Assembly (NCBI RefSeq): GCF_022179765.1
Contig: NZ_BPRE01000006.1
Span: 1 to 64,000 of the forward strand
Length of the DNA stretch: 64,000 nucleotides
Reading direction: 5' to 3'
Source of the DNA: Methylorubrum suomiense
GTDB lineage: Bacteria > Pseudomonadota > Alphaproteobacteria > Rhizobiales > Beijerinckiaceae
Numbering within the stretch: the first letter of the stretch is position 1; the number at the start of each line of letters is the position of its first letter. The notes beneath the pieces were generated by a model. That model made no database searches. It was not told the DNA's origin and saw only the letters and a list, made by a program, of their open reading frames with translations. Position numbers and translations under genes: made by a program. Positions 34,671 to 44,678 of the stretch are shown in pieces.

Positions 34671-34699
34671 ACGCCCGCCCGGTCGAACCGGACGGGCGT
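34671..34699. promoter_or_regulatory. Hairpin between Met-rich and cytochrome b genes
   Basis: Thirteen-base arms (34671-34683 and 34687-34699) pair with one mismatch around the loop CGA. There is no T-run, so it may partly stop transcription or protect the upstream message, allowing more Met-rich protein than redox enzyme. Interpretation is inferred. Confidence 0.5.
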
Positions 34700-34737
34700 C
34701 AAGACGCTAACCCAACGCGCGGCGCTGGGCGACGAGA

Positions 34738-35025
34738 CTACATGCCGCCCTGGCCGCTCATCCCGCCCTGCGAATCCATGCCGGAGTTCATGCGGCGGGA
34801 CTTCATCATCTTCTTGCTCTTCATGGGCTTCTTCATCTTCTTGGAGCTGCGCTTCATCGGGCGCTGCTCCTGGCCCATGTCGTCACCCATCTGGCCCTGC
34901 TGCATCTGGCCGCCCATGCTCGGGTCCATCCCGGCGCCGGGCTGCATGCCCTGCGCGAAGGCTCCCGACGACAGGCCGAGACCCAGCGAGAGGGCACCGG
35001 CCGTGAGGAGAAGTCGAGCGTTCAT
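34738..35025 (-). CDS. Secreted methionine-rich protein, MrpX/MxKDx-like
   Basis: The ATG at 35025 is preceded by GAAAGGA. A signal peptide (MNARLLLTAGALSLGLGLSSGAFAQ) precedes about 70 residues of which 15 are methionine, plus many Lys, Gly and Gln (MKRSSKKMKKPMKSKKMMKS). Composition resembles 'pentapeptide MXKDX repeat' proteins such as MrpX of Azospira, a periplasmic hypochlorite sink whose oxidised methionines are restored by a YedY-type reductase. Here it heads an apparent operon with a cytochrome b and a YedY-like enzyme. Role as oxidant scavenger is inferred from that parallel. Confidence 0.7.
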   Translation of the reverse strand: MNARLLLTAGALSLGLGLSSGAFAQGMQPGAGMDPSMGGQMQQGQMGDDMGQEQRPMKRSSKKMKKPMKSKKMMKSRRMNSGMDSQGGMSGQGGM

Positions 35026-35323
35026 GGCATTCCTTTCGTTGCGGCGGGCGGGGTGACTGCGCACTGAGAGAGCGAGGTCCCCGCGTCGCCCACGGACAGG
35101 CAGGCAACCGCCCGAGGCCCGAAACGTTCAAATTTTTCCCGTTCACGGCCTCGCGAGCATCAATAAATTCTCTCTGTCGCGGCGGGATTGGCTGAATGGT
35201 TTCATGCGTACGGCCGCGAGGGCAGGGTGCGCCGCTCTTCGTTCCGGGAGCCCTCGGACCAGCCGATGCCTTGCCGGGGGCGGCGCTCGCACCTATAGGC
35301 TCGGCCGAAGCCGGAACCACTGC

Positions 35324-36271
35324 ATGACCGCCGAGACCGCCCCCGCCTTCCCGCACCGGCACCTGCTCGGCATCGAGGGTTTGAGCCGTCCGGACATCGA
35401 AGCCTTGCTCGCCCGCGCCGACGACGCGGTCGCCCTGTCGCGGCAGGTCGAGAAGAAGCGCACCACCCTGCGCGGCCGGACTCAGATCAACCTGTTCTTC
35501 GAGCCCTCGACGCGCACGCAATCCTCGTTCGAGCTCGCCGGCAAGCGGCTCGGCGCCGACGTGATGAACATGTCGGTCGCCTCTTCCTCGGTGAAGAAGG
35601 GCGAGACGCTGATCGACACCGCGGCGACGCTCAACGCCATGCGGCCCGACATCATCGTGGTTCGCCATCACGCCGCGGGCGCCGTGCATCTCCTGGCCCG
35701 AAAGGTCGATTGCGCGGTGGTGAACGCGGGCGACGGCGCCCACGAGCATCCGACCCAGGCGCTCCTCGACGCGCTGACGATCCGCCGCAACAAGGGCGGC
35801 ATCGAGGGGCTGACCGTGGCGATCTGCGGCGACGTCCTGCACTCGCGCGTCGCCCGCTCGAACATCATCCTGCTCCAGGCCCTCGGAGCGCGGGTGCGGG
35901 TGATCGGCCCCTCCACGCTGCTGCCGACCGGCATCGAGCGCTTCGGCGTTTCGGTGTTCACCAATATGCGCGAGGGGCTGAAGGGCTGCGACATCGTCAT
36001 GATGCTGCGCCTCCAGCGCGAGCGCATGAACGGCTCCTTCGTCCCCTCGGTGAAGGAGTATTTCCGGTATTACGGCTTGGACGGGGAGAAGCTCGCCTTG
36101 GCGAAGCCCGATGCCCTCGTCATGCATCCCGGGCCCATGAACCGCGGTGTGGAAATTTCATCCGAAATCGCCGACGGCGCGCAATCGCTGATCCGCGAGC
36201 AGGTCGAGATGGGCGTCGCGGTGCGCATGGCCGTGCTCGAAGCGCTGGCGACGCATCTGCCGAACGGCTGA
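35324..36271 (+). CDS. pyrB: Aspartate carbamoyltransferase catalytic subunit
   Basis: This 315-aa enzyme condenses carbamoyl phosphate and aspartate in pyrimidine synthesis. The carbamoyl-phosphate motif [15 protein letters not shown], the catalytic region [30 protein letters not shown] and [10 protein letters not shown] are all intact. No regulatory pyrI is seen, and pyrC, often next in related genomes, is absent from the window. The 298-bp region upstream (35026-35323) shows no gene or clear site. Confidence 0.97.
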   Translation: MTAETAPAFPHRHLLGIEGLSRPDIEALLARADDAVALSRQVEKKRTTLRGRTQINLFFEPSTRTQSSFELAGKRLGADVMNMSVASSSVKKGETLIDTAATLNAMRPDIIVVRHHAAGAVHLLARKVDCAVVNAGDGAHEHPTQALLDALTIRRNKGGIEGLTVAICGDVLHSRVARSNIILLQALGARVRVIGPSTLLPTGIERFGVSVFTNMREGLKGCDIVMMLRLQRERMNGSFVPSVKEYFRYYGLDGEKLALAKPDALVMHPGPMNRGVEISSEIADGAQSLIREQVEMGVAVRMAVLEALATHLPNG

Positions 36272-36398
36272 TCCCGGTCACCCGCGACCGTAAGGGCAGC
36301 CGAAGCGGTTCCGGATTTCACACGCATTCGAGGCCGCCCGGCCGAGTCGCCGTGAGAGACGAGTCTCAGACCGGCCGGCCGCAGCCTGTCCACGCGCT

Positions 36399-36584
36399 TC
36401 AGGTGATCACGTGACCGGGCGTGATCGTCTCTTGGACAGGAATTCCAGGAGGGCGATAGCGGGCGGCATTGGCCGCACCGGCCACCAGGATTTCGGCCGC
36501 CAGGATCAGCATCAGCACGTGGTGACGGCGCAACCGGCTCTGCGGCGCGGCGCGGGGCGTCTCCAGCAGCGGCGGATGAGTCAC
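36399..36584 (-). CDS. Small membrane or secreted protein, 61 aa
   Basis: It begins at a GTG (36584) with CCGGAGA seven bases before it. A basic N-terminus (RLRRHHVLM) precedes one hydrophobic segment ([16 protein letters not shown]), then a Pro/Thr-rich tail. It is convergent with pyrB. No family recognised; existence rests on the ribosome site and the leader-like composition. Confidence 0.4.
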   Translation of the reverse strand: MTHPPLLETPRAAPQSRLRRHHVLMLILAAEILVAGAANAARYRPPGIPVQETITPGHVIT

Positions 36585-36740
36585 GGCACGTCTCCGGCTT
36601 AGTTAACGAAGCCTTAACATCGTTGGCCGCGCAATGCTCCCGGTCTCCGCACTCGACCGTGGGGATGGTTAACGACGGCGGTGGACAAGTCGCCCGCCCG
36701 CGGCCTAAGCCGGCCTGCCCGAGCGCCGGAGGCTTCGACG

Positions 36741-37319
36741 ATGTGGGACAGCGTGTTCCCGGGGCTGCGCCCCGGCCTCAGGTCGACCGACGCGGATCTC
36801 GCCCGGGCCGAGACCGAACTCGGTTTTGCCCTGCCGGCGAGCTACCGGAGCTTCGCGCGCGAATGCGGCGCCGGGCGGATCGGCGGCCACCTCCGGCTGT
36901 TCACCCCCGTGCCGGTGGAGGCAGCCGACCTCGTCGCGCGTGCCCACCTCATCGCCCACGGCATCGCACTCGCTCTCGACGGCCTGCGCGGCGGCGGCGA
37001 CGGCGAGCCCCACCGCTTCACCGTGGAGGGGGATGCCGATGCGAGCCTGATGGAGCGGGCCTGCTTCTTCGGCGAGACGGCGCGGGGCGACTTCCTGTTC
37101 TTCGACGTGACGCCGGGCTTTCCGGAATACGACATCTGGGTGCTGAACGCCGATCTGGAGACCGTGCATTTCGGCGGCGCCGACCTGCCCACCCTCGTGC
37201 GCGGGCTCCAGGGCCTCGAAGTGCTCCATATCCTCGGCGAGGGGGCGGGTCCGTTGCCGGCGACCTTCGAGGGCGACGATGCGGCGGCCCTCGAACAGCT
37301 CGGAGCCGCTCAGGCGTGA
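36741..37319 (+). CDS. SMI1/KNR4-like protein, 192 aa
   Basis: The pattern [34 protein letters not shown] is that of the SMI1/KNR4 (SUKH) fold: 'E..LG..LP..Y..FL...G.G'. The rest ([38 protein letters not shown]) also fits. SUKH proteins are often immunity proteins of toxin systems, but no toxin is adjacent. The gene ends in a four-base overlap with ruvX (GTGA), so it is embedded in a housekeeping operon. Function unclear. Confidence 0.65.
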   Translation: MWDSVFPGLRPGLRSTDADLARAETELGFALPASYRSFARECGAGRIGGHLRLFTPVPVEAADLVARAHLIAHGIALALDGLRGGGDGEPHRFTVEGDADASLMERACFFGETARGDFLFFDVTPGFPEYDIWVLNADLETVHFGGADLPTLVRGLQGLEVLHILGEGAGPLPATFEGDDAAALEQLGAAQA

Positions 37320-37813
37320 ACCGGAACGAGATCGCCGCCTTCGCCGAGGCCTCCGCCGGGCAACCGCGCCTGATCGGGCTCGATCTCGGCACCAAGACCA
37401 TCGGGGTCGCCCTGTCGGATGTCGGCCGCCGGATCGGCTCGCCCCTGGAGACGATCCGGCGGGTCAAGTTCACGCCGGACGCGCAGCGCCTCGCCACGCT
37501 CTGCGCACATCACGGGGTCGGCGGATTGGTGATCGGCCTGCCCCTCAACATGGACGGCACGGAAGGGCCCCGCGCCCAGTCGAGCCGGAGCTTCGCGCGG
37601 AATCTCAAGCCGATCCTGCCCCTGCCGGTGCTCTTCTTCGACGAGCGGCTCTCCACCGCTGCCGTCACCCGCACCTTGCTCGAGGCCGATGCCTCGCGGG
37701 CGCGCCGGGGCGAGCTCGTGGACAAGCTCGCTGCCGCCTACATTCTTCAGGCTTGCCTGGACGTGATGGGCGGTCTGGCGCCCCATGACGGGTTCGACGA
37801 CGAGGCGGAGTGA
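37316..37813 (+). CDS. ruvX: Holliday-junction resolvase-like RuvX/YqgF
   Basis: The GTG start at 37316 overlaps the previous stop and gives 165 aa. RNase H-fold motifs are intact: [17 protein letters not shown] (catalytic Asp), [15 protein letters not shown] and [15 protein letters not shown]. YqgF proteins process 16S rRNA ends and may resolve junctions. Length is usual for the family. Its neighbours pyrB and gatCA match a known Hyphomicrobiales gene neighbourhood. Confidence 0.92.
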   Translation: MNRNEIAAFAEASAGQPRLIGLDLGTKTIGVALSDVGRRIGSPLETIRRVKFTPDAQRLATLCAHHGVGGLVIGLPLNMDGTEGPRAQSSRSFARNLKPILPLPVLFFDERLSTAAVTRTLLEADASRARRGELVDKLAAAYILQACLDVMGGLAPHDGFDDEAE

Positions 37814-37872
37814 TCCGCGCCGTCGCCCGGACGGGCCGCGCGGGTCTCTCGGTGTACTTCGAGCCCGTGCCT

Positions 37873-38181
37873 TCAGCCCCGCTGCAGCACCCGTCGCGCA
37901 CCGTAGCCGGCGGCGGCCCACAGGAAGGCCGAGACCGTGCGGACCGGGAAGAAGGTCGGCATGTCGGCGGCGACCGGCGCCGGCCAGGGCAGACCGACCT
38001 TGGTCACGACCCAGGCGAACAGGACGGAGATCGCCAGCGCGGCGATGGCGGCGATGAACACCTTCCCGAACTGATCGGCCTTCCAGCCGAGGATGACCGC
38101 GACCGCGATCAGCACAGGGTCGAAGCCGGCGAGGATCCAGACCGAGACGGGATAGACGGGGACGACGGGGGGACCGTTCAT
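37873..38181 (-). CDS. Small inner-membrane protein downstream of gatA, 102 aa
   Basis: Three hydrophobic segments (VLIAVAVILGW, VFIAAIAALAISVLFAWVV, VSAFLWAAAGYGARRVL) and a YP-rich N-terminus are visible; no motif identifies a function. It begins eight bases after the gatA stop, so it is the last gene of that operon. It is convergent with ruvX, 60 bases apart. Confidence 0.65.
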   Translation of the reverse strand: MNGPPVVPVYPVSVWILAGFDPVLIAVAVILGWKADQFGKVFIAAIAALAISVLFAWVVTKVGLPWPAPVAADMPTFFPVRTVSAFLWAAAGYGARRVLQRG

Positions 38182-38188
38182 GTGGGTC

Positions 38189-39670
38189 TCAAGCCCACCA
38201 GGCCGCAGGAAGTTTCATCCGCCCGGCCGCCTCCTCGACGACTTGGGCCGCCGCGAACAACGTCTCCTCGTCGAAGGGGCGGCCGATGAGCTGGAGGCCG
38301 AGCGGCAAGCCTTGCGAATCGAGCCCCGCCGGCACCGCGATGCCGGGCAAACCCGCCATGTTCACGGTCACGGTGAACACGTCGTTGAGATACATCTGCA
38401 CCGGGTCGGCGCTCGCCATCTCGCCGAGGCCGAAGGCGGCCGACGGGGTGGCGGGGGTGAGGATCGCATCGACGCCGTCGGCGTAGGCGCGCTCGAAATC
38501 GCGCTTGATCAGCGTGCGGATCTTCTGCGCCCGCACGTAATAGGCGTCGTAATAGCCCGCCGAGAGAACGTAGGTGCCGATCATGATGCGGCGCTTCACC
38601 TCGCGGCCGAAGCCCGCCGCGCGGGTGTTCTCGTACATCCCGGCAATGTCCTTGCCGGGGACGCGCAGGCCGTATCGCACGCCGTCGTAACGGGCGAGGT
38701 TCGAGGAGGCCTCGGCCGGGGCGACGATGTAATAGGCCGGCAGCGCGTATTGCGTGTGCGGCAGCGAGATCTCCTTGATCGTCGCGCCGGCGGCCTTCAG
38801 CCACTCCGCGCCCTGGTCCCACAGCCGCAGGATCTCTTCGGGCATGCCCTCGACCCGGTACTCCTTCGGGATGCCGATGGTGAGACCCTTCACGCCGCGC
38901 GTGACCGCCGCCTCGAAATCCGGGACGGCCCTGTCGACTGAGGTGGTATCGCGCGGGTCGTGCCCGGCCATGGAGCCGAGCAAAATGGCGCAATCCTGCA
39001 CCGTGCGGGCGATCGGGCCCGCCTGATCGAGGGAGGAGGCGTAGGCAATGATGCCCCAGCGCGAGCAGCGCCCATAGGTCGGCTTGATGCCGACCGTGCC
39101 GGTGAAGGCGGCGGGCTGGCGGATCGAGCCGCCGGTGTCGGTGGCGGTGGCGCCCAGGCACAGATGCGCGGCGACCGCCGCCGCCGAACCGCCGGACGAG
39201 CCGCCCGGCACGATGGCGGCGTCCGAGCCGTTCCGGCGCCAGGGCGAGATCGTCTTGCCGTAGGCGCTGGTCTCGTTCGACGAGCCCATGGCGAACTCAT
39301 CGAGGTTGAGCTTGCCGAGCATCACGGCGCCGTCACGCCAGAGCTGGGTCGAGACGTTGGATTCGTAATGGGGCTCGAACCCTTCGAGGATCTTGGACCC
39401 CGCGGTGGTGTGCACCCCTTGCGTCGCGAACAGGTCCTTGATGCCGAGCGGCAGCCCTTCGAGGGGACGGGCCTCGCCCTTGGCGATCTTCTCGTCCGAC
39501 ACCTCCGCCATCTTCAGGGCGCGGTCCGGGGTCGCCACGATATAGGCGTTCAGCGCACGCGCCTTCTCGATCGCGTCGAGATGCGCCTGCGCGATCTCGC
39601 GGGCGGAGAAGCGCTTTTCCTTCAGGCCGTCGCGGGCCTCGGCCAGGGTGAGTTCGTTGAGTGCCGTCAT
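38189..39670 (-). CDS. gatA: Glutamyl-tRNA(Gln)/Asp-tRNA(Asn) amidotransferase subunit A
   Basis: This 493-aa amidase makes Gln-tRNA (and possibly Asn-tRNA) by hydrolysing glutamine for transamidation. The amidase signature with its serines is present ([36 protein letters not shown]), the catalytic lysine lies in [10 protein letters not shown]. Family-typical length. It follows gatC by 84 bases in the same direction; gatB is not in the window. Confidence 0.97.
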   Translation of the reverse strand: MTALNELTLAEARDGLKEKRFSAREIAQAHLDAIEKARALNAYIVATPDRALKMAEVSDEKIAKGEARPLEGLPLGIKDLFATQGVHTTAGSKILEGFEPHYESNVSTQLWRDGAVMLGKLNLDEFAMGSSNETSAYGKTISPWRRNGSDAAIVPGGSSGGSAAAVAAHLCLGATATDTGGSIRQPAAFTGTVGIKPTYGRCSRWGIIAYASSLDQAGPIARTVQDCAILLGSMAGHDPRDTTSVDRAVPDFEAAVTRGVKGLTIGIPKEYRVEGMPEEILRLWDQGAEWLKAAGATIKEISLPHTQYALPAYYIVAPAEASSNLARYDGVRYGLRVPGKDIAGMYENTRAAGFGREVKRRIMIGTYVLSAGYYDAYYVRAQKIRTLIKRDFERAYADGVDAILTPATPSAAFGLGEMASADPVQMYLNDVFTVTVNMAGLPGIAVPAGLDSQGLPLGLQLIGRPFDEETLFAAAQVVEEAAGRMKLPAAWWA

Positions 39671-39754
39671 GCCCGTTCCAGATCGCGGTGCCGTATCCCG
39701 CAGGCGCGTGTCTCGCCGGGGCCGAAGAACTTCAGCCCCGCACTTCCCGAAAGG

Positions 39755-40042
39755 TTATTCGACGACCTTGGGAACCAGGAAGTAATTGTCTTCGGTGTCG
39801 GGGGCGTTAGCGACGATGTCGCTCGCCCGGCCGCCGTCGTTGACGACGTCCTCGCGCTTCTTCATGCGCATCGGCGTCACCGACGTCATCGGCTCGATGC
39901 CGGTGACGTCGACCGCGCCGAGTTGCTCGACGAAGGCCAGGATGGCGTTGAGCTCGCCCTGAAGCGGGCCAACCTCCTCATCCGTGACCGCGATGCGCGC
40001 CAGGTGCGCGATGCGCCGTACCGTCTTCTCGTCGACCGACAT
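39755..40042 (-). CDS. gatC: Amidotransferase subunit C
   Basis: From the ATG at 40042 it is 95 aa: [24 protein letters not shown], then [25 protein letters not shown] and [10 protein letters not shown], all typical of GatC, the small stabilising subunit that bridges GatA and GatB. Upstream in-frame extension is unlike the family and is omitted. Confidence 0.95.
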   Translation of the reverse strand: MSVDEKTVRRIAHLARIAVTDEEVGPLQGELNAILAFVEQLGAVDVTGIEPMTSVTPMRMKKREDVVNDGGRASDIVANAPDTEDNYFLVPKVVE

Positions 40043-40213
40043 GCCGCCCGTGAACGTTCGAAAAGGCCCGGCGGACAAGGTCCACCCGGCATCGGCCGGG
40101 CTATAGCACCCGCTTTCGCGGGCCGGCAACGGCAGGCGCGCGGGATGGGGGTACCGCGCGACACGGGCGGCTCCCGGCCGCGCGGCGGCCGGGGCTGCGC
40201 GCGTCGATGGCGG

Positions 40214-40549
40214 TCAGTCCCGCCGGGCGTTGACCAGGAGGCCGAGGCCGAAGCCGACGAGGCCGGCGACCACCAGCGAAACGTGGGGCCACTCCGCCGA
40301 ACGCTCGTGCCCCTCACGGACGGTGCGGCGACCGCGCTCGTAGGCGTCCTCGGCGTAGTCGTAGGCCTCGTCGGCGGCGTGGCGCACGGCGTCCTTGGCC
40401 TGTCCGTAGAGATTTTCCGCCGCTCCGCCGGTCTCGCGCAGACGGCCCTCGACCGAATCGCTGTGCCGGCCGGTCAGGTCGCCAACCGCGCCCTGAACCT
40501 TGCCGCCGATTTCGCGCGCGGCGCCGGTGATCCTGTCGGTGTCGACCAT
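40214..40549 (-). CDS. CsbD-like stress protein with C-terminal membrane anchor, 111 aa
   Basis: The N-terminus (DTDRITGAAREIGGKVQGAVGDLTG) matches the CsbD pattern of general-stress proteins. A middle coiled, charged region (AENLYGQAKDAVRHAADEAYDYAEDAYERGRRTV) leads to a C-terminal membrane segment (HVSLVVAGLVGFGLGLLVNARRD) with a positive end, as in DUF883/ElaB-type anchors. Probably stress-induced; regulation not readable here. Confidence 0.8.
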   Translation of the reverse strand: MVDTDRITGAAREIGGKVQGAVGDLTGRHSDSVEGRLRETGGAAENLYGQAKDAVRHAADEAYDYAEDAYERGRRTVREGHERSAEWPHVSLVVAGLVGFGLGLLVNARRD

Positions 40550-40837
40550 GGTCGTTCTCCTGTTGTTGTGGGGGCCTGCCGGGCGAACGGCGCGGGCGAA
40601 AGCCGGACGGTCGTTGATGGCGCCGTGTCGCCGCGAGCGGCGGTGCCTGAACGGCCCGCATTCGGCCCGGTTCCGATGTCGGCGGGAAAGACCGCGCCGG
40701 CCCGTTCAAACCCGGTTCAACCGTGCCGGCCTAGCGAGAGGGCAGCCGGCGCGGCATGCGGGTGCGCCCGTCCGGGGCCGCCCACCGCGGGCCGGCGGCC
40801 ACCCTCCGGCCCACCGGCCGGATGTCGGGAGATCGAC

Positions 40838-41197
40838 ATGCGCGCGTCCCGTATCGCCACCTACGCCACCGCCTTCGCCCTGCTCGCCGTCCCCGCTTTC
40901 GCCCAAGCGCCGAGTCCGGCCGCACCGACGGCGCCCAAGCCCCCTGCCGCCGCGACGGCGACGCCGCCGACGGCACCGGCCAAACCGGAGATCGCCGGGG
41001 AAAAATCCACGCTGATCGACCTCAACACGGCCTCCGCCCAGGAACTCAGCCAGCTGAAGGGCATCGGCGAGGCGCGCTCGGCGGCGATCGTCAAGGGACG
41101 CCCCTATCGCGGCAAGGACGATCTCGTGAACAGGAAGATCCTTCCGGAGTCGGTCTACGCCGAGATCAAGGACCGGATCATCGCCCGGCAAAAGTAA
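40838..41197 (+). CDS. Secreted ComEA-like helix-hairpin-helix protein
   Basis: A signal peptide (MRASRIATYATAFALLAVPAFAQ) is followed by a Pro/Ala-rich spacer (residues about 24-55) and a helix-hairpin-helix domain (LIDLNTASAQELSQLKGIGEARSAAIVKGRPYRGKDDLVNRKILP), 119 aa in all. This resembles ComEA, the periplasmic DNA-binding protein of natural transformation. In this group it also occurs apart from competence genes. The 288 bases upstream show no other gene. Confidence 0.8.
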   Translation: MRASRIATYATAFALLAVPAFAQAPSPAAPTAPKPPAAATATPPTAPAKPEIAGEKSTLIDLNTASAQELSQLKGIGEARSAAIVKGRPYRGKDDLVNRKILPESVYAEIKDRIIARQK

Positions 41198-41395
41198 CTC
41201 CACCGCCCCGGCCGGACCTTCCGGGGACGCTGCGGCGGTGATAGAGCCTCGAGCCGAAAGGCGACCGCCTGGCCTTCGAAAAAGGCCAGGCGGGAGAAGC
41301 CCCTAGGGTGCCGTCCTGTATCCGTTCCTCAGGACGCGGCTGCGGGCGCCGCCGCAGCCCCTCATCGATCCCCATCCGAGATCCAAGTCCGAGCG

Positions 41396-42022
41396 ATGGC
41401 CGCCTCCCATTCCCGCATCCGCCTGCATCGCGGCGATCTTCCGGCCGGCTTCGATCCGGGTCCCGCCATCGCCATCGACACCGAGACGCTCGGTCTCAAT
41501 CCGCACCGCGACCGTCTCTGCGTCGTGCAGATATCCTGCGGCGACGGCAGCGCCGAAGTGGTGCAGATCCGGCCCGGCGATGCGGCCGAGCGGTTGAAGC
41601 AGGTGCTGGCGGATCGGCAGGTACTCAAGATCTTCCATTTCGCCCGCTTCGACCTCGCGGTTCTGTATCGCGCCTTCGGCGTGATGCCGGGCCCGGTCTA
41701 CTGCACCAAGATCGCCTCCAAACTCGCCCGCACCTATACCGACCGGCACGGGCTGAAGGACGTCGTGCGCGAATGCGTCGGTGTCGACCTCTCGAAGCAG
41801 CAGCAATCCTCCGATTGGGGCGCCGAAACGCTGAGCCAGGCCCAGATCGACTACGCGGCCTCGGATGTGCTCCATCTCCACGCGGCGCGGGACCGACTCG
41901 ACGCCATGCTGGCCCGCGAGGATCGCACCGAAATGGCTCAGGCCTGCTTCGACTTCCTGCCGACGCGGGCCCGGCTCGATCTCGCCGGCTGGCCCGAGAC
42001 CGATATTTTCGCGCATTCTTGA
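41396..42022 (+). CDS. nrnC: NrnC-type oligoribonuclease (3'-5' exonuclease)
   Basis: At 208 aa it is a DEDDy exonuclease without HRDC domain: AIAIDTETLGLNPHRDRLCVVQIS (DED first acids), KIFHFARFDLAVLYRAFG, TDRHGLKDVV, and the late DYAASDVLHLH with the tyrosine class residue. The C-terminal LDLAGWPETDIFAHS and QQQSSDWGAETLSQAQI are hallmarks of alphaproteobacterial NrnC, which degrades dinucleotides and short RNA where Orn is absent. Automated annotation would probably say ribonuclease D. It leads into lptCAB. Confidence 0.88.
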   Translation: MAASHSRIRLHRGDLPAGFDPGPAIAIDTETLGLNPHRDRLCVVQISCGDGSAEVVQIRPGDAAERLKQVLADRQVLKIFHFARFDLAVLYRAFGVMPGPVYCTKIASKLARTYTDRHGLKDVVRECVGVDLSKQQQSSDWGAETLSQAQIDYAASDVLHLHAARDRLDAMLAREDRTEMAQACFDFLPTRARLDLAGWPETDIFAHS

Positions 42023-42230
42023 ACCGCGGACGTGATGCGGCCGCGCAACGGGCGCGGCCGGACTGCGCAAGGGGCGGGTTTCCGCGGGCTTTCGCGGGTG
42101 CGTCGGTGCGGGGGCGCACGCGGGCGCCGTTGATCATTTCTGCCAATCGAGGCCATAACTTCGCCACTGCGGCGGGCCATCCGGCCGGCCTGGCGCGATC
42201 GCTGACGCGCCGACCCTCTTCGGGAACGCG

Positions 42231-42983
42231 ATGCAGGTGGCCGACACCCTCCGGACAGACACGGGTTCCAACGCGCGAGCCGCGAACGAGAACGCGCGCC
42301 GTCGCCGGGCGCACAAACGGGCGCACCGTCACAGCATCCAGGTGCGGGCGCTTCGCCGCGTCATCCCCGTGGCGGCGGGCCTCGCCGTGCTCGGCCTCGC
42401 GGGCTTCGTGCTCTGGGGGCCCCTCGCCGGCGCGCTGCCCGCCGTCGAGTTCGGGCCGATCTCCGTGTCCGGCACCAAAGTCACCATGGAAAGCCCGCGC
42501 CTGTCGGGCTTCCGCAAGGGAGAGCGCGGCTACGAGGTCACGGCCTCGGCGGCGCAGCAGGATGTCCGCAAGCCGAGCATCATCGAATTGCAGGCCATGA
42601 AGGGCTATGTCGCCACCGACGACAGGGGCGGACGCGCCTATCTCCAGGCGCAGGGCGGCGTGTTCGATTCCACCCGTGAATCCCTCAACCTGGAGAACGA
42701 CATCCGCCTCTGGACCGACAAGGGCGAGGAGATCCGCCTCTCCGTCGCGACCGTCGATTTCAAGGCTGGCAGCGTGCATTCCACGAAGCCCGTCACCGTG
42801 ACCGTCCCGTCGGGCTCGATCGTCGCCGACAGTCTCGACGTGATCGAGAACGGCCGCGTCGTGTCCTTCGTCGGTCGGGTCCGCGCGGTGTTCCACGGGG
42901 AGGAGGGTAAGCCGTCCGCCGTGGCGACGGCGCCCGAGCGTATCCGCACCTCTGCGGCCGAGGCGTCGGAGACGCCCCGATGA
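42231..42983 (+). CDS. lptC: LPS export protein LptC
   Basis: This 250-aa protein has an Arg/His-rich cytoplasmic N-terminus, one membrane helix (VIPVAAGLAVLGLAGFVLWG), and a periplasmic beta-jellyroll (YEVTASAAQQDVRKPSIIELQAMKGYV, LENDIRLWTDKGEEIRL) typical of LptC. It couples the LptB2FG ATPase complex to the LptA bridge that carries lipopolysaccharide to the outer membrane. The stop overlaps the lptA start by four bases. Confidence 0.9.
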   Translation: MQVADTLRTDTGSNARAANENARRRRAHKRAHRHSIQVRALRRVIPVAAGLAVLGLAGFVLWGPLAGALPAVEFGPISVSGTKVTMESPRLSGFRKGERGYEVTASAAQQDVRKPSIIELQAMKGYVATDDRGGRAYLQAQGGVFDSTRESLNLENDIRLWTDKGEEIRLSVATVDFKAGSVHSTKPVTVTVPSGSIVADSLDVIENGRVVSFVGRVRAVFHGEEGKPSAVATAPERIRTSAAEASETPR

Positions 42984-43747
42984 ATCGCCCCGCAACCCGT
43001 GCGTTGCTCGCGGCCCTCGCCCTCGCGCTCACCGCCCCGACGGCGGGCGCCGTCGCGCAGGCGCCCGCCGCCAGGGACGCGGCGAAGGATGCCGGAAAGT
43101 CCGCCCCGCTCGGTACCGTCGGCGGCGGCAAGGGGCCGATCAAGATCGACGCGGACCGCCTCGACGTGTTCGACAAGGAGAGCAAGGCGATCTTCGCCGG
43201 CAATGTCGTGGCCGTGCAGAATGACAGCACGATCCGCTGCTCGTCGCTGACCGTCCATTACAAGCGGGACCGCGACAAGGACCCCGGCAAGGATTCGGGC
43301 AAGCCCGCCGATGCCGCCGAAGCGGAAAAGCCCAAGGACGCGAACGCGTTGGCCGGCAACGGCATCCGCAAGGTCGAGTGCGCCGGTCCCGTGACGGTTT
43401 CGCAGAAGGATCAGGTCGCCACCGGCGACAATGCGGTGTTCGATCAGGAAGCCAAGCGCATCGTCCTCACCGGCAACGTCGTGCTCAGCCAGTGCCAGAA
43501 CGTCACCCGCGGCTCGCGTCTCGTCTACGATATGGCGACCGGCCGGGCGAACATGGACCCGGTGGCGGGTGGGCGCGTCTCGGCGATGTTCGTGCCGGGG
43601 CAGGGCGGCGACGCCCAGGGGAAGGCCGGGGGCGGTGGATCGAAGGGCTGCGCCCAGCCGGCGGTCGCGGCCAAGCCCGGCGCCAAGGCCGCCGAGAAAG
43701 CCGCCGCGGATCGGCCCGCTGCCAAGACGCGGGCGCAGGCGAACTGA
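42980..43747 (+). CDS. lptA: Periplasmic LPS transport protein LptA
   Basis: At 255 aa it carries a signal peptide ([21 protein letters not shown]) and OstA-type beta-jellyroll strands ([68 protein letters not shown]). It forms the bridge between LptC and the outer-membrane LptDE. A long Lys/Ala-rich insertion (residues about 100-125) and C-terminal tail are typical for this group but not for enteric LptA. ATGA overlap with lptC implies coupled translation. Confidence 0.9.
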   Translation: MNRPATRALLAALALALTAPTAGAVAQAPAARDAAKDAGKSAPLGTVGGGKGPIKIDADRLDVFDKESKAIFAGNVVAVQNDSTIRCSSLTVHYKRDRDKDPGKDSGKPADAAEAEKPKDANALAGNGIRKVECAGPVTVSQKDQVATGDNAVFDQEAKRIVLTGNVVLSQCQNVTRGSRLVYDMATGRANMDPVAGGRVSAMFVPGQGGDAQGKAGGGGSKGCAQPAVAAKPGAKAAEKAAADRPAAKTRAQAN

Positions 43748-43764
43748 CCGTGACAGGTGCCGCG

Positions 43765-44631
43765 ATGCCGGTGGCGGCCCCGCTGCGCGCGGGCGCCGAC
43801 GCGAAGACGACCGGACGAGGCCGGGGCGGCTCCCTGTTCGGGCGCCTCTTCGGTCGCGGGCGACCCGCGCACCGTGCCGAGGCGGGCAATACGGCGGCGG
43901 AGGGCGGGCCGGGCGTTCTCTACGTGCGGGGCCTGCGCAAGAGTTACGGTGCCCGTACCGTCGTCCATGAGGCGGGCCTCACCGTCCATAACGGCGAGGC
44001 GGTGGGGCTGCTCGGTCCCAACGGCGCCGGCAAGACGACGATCTTCTACATGATCACCGGCCTCGTCCCGGCCGATCGCGGCTTCATCAGCCTCGACGGG
44101 ATGGAGATCACCCATCTCCCGATGTACCAGCGCGCCCGCCTCGGCATTGGTTACCTCCCCCAGGAAGCGTCGATCTTCCGCGGCCTCACGGTCGAGGACA
44201 ATATCCGCGCGGTGCTCGAGGTCGCCGAGCCCGACCGGAAAGCCCGCGAGCGCAAGCTCGAATCGCTGCTCGAGGAGTTCGACATCGCGCGTCTGCGCAA
44301 GTCGCCCTCCATCGCGCTGTCGGGTGGCGAGCGGCGGCGCTGCGAGATCGCCCGCGCGCTGGCCTCCTCGCCGACCTTCATGCTGCTCGACGAGCCGTTC
44401 GCCGGCATCGACCCGATCGCGGTCGGCGACATCCAGGATCTGGTGAAGCACCTGAAGCAGCGCGGGATCGGCGTGCTCATCACCGACCACAACGTGCGCG
44501 AGACGCTCGGCCTGATCGACCGAGCCTATATCGCCCATTCCGGCCGCATCCTGACGGAAGGCACGCCCGAGCAGATCGTGGCGAACGAGGATGCCCGTCG
44601 ATTGTATCTGGGTGAGGATTTTCGGCTTTAG
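43765..44631 (+). CDS. lptB: LPS export ABC transporter ATPase LptB
   Basis: The chosen ATG (43765) gives 288 aa; a GTG at 43750 is possible. An unusual Arg/Gly-rich leader of about 50 residues precedes the ABC core: Walker [11 protein letters not shown]-loop [12 protein letters not shown], signature LSGGERRR, Walker [14 protein letters not shown]-loop ITDHNVRE. The sequence after Walker A ([30 protein letters not shown]) is LptB specific. It powers LPS extraction from the inner membrane. Confidence 0.93.
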   Translation: MPVAAPLRAGADAKTTGRGRGGSLFGRLFGRGRPAHRAEAGNTAAEGGPGVLYVRGLRKSYGARTVVHEAGLTVHNGEAVGLLGPNGAGKTTIFYMITGLVPADRGFISLDGMEITHLPMYQRARLGIGYLPQEASIFRGLTVEDNIRAVLEVAEPDRKARERKLESLLEEFDIARLRKSPSIALSGGERRRCEIARALASSPTFMLLDEPFAGIDPIAVGDIQDLVKHLKQRGIGVLITDHNVRETLGLIDRAYIAHSGRILTEGTPEQIVANEDARRLYLGEDFRL

Positions 44632-44678
44632 ACTCAACCCTTTCGCGCCTCACTTGCCGAGACGGCCCAGAACGCCCG

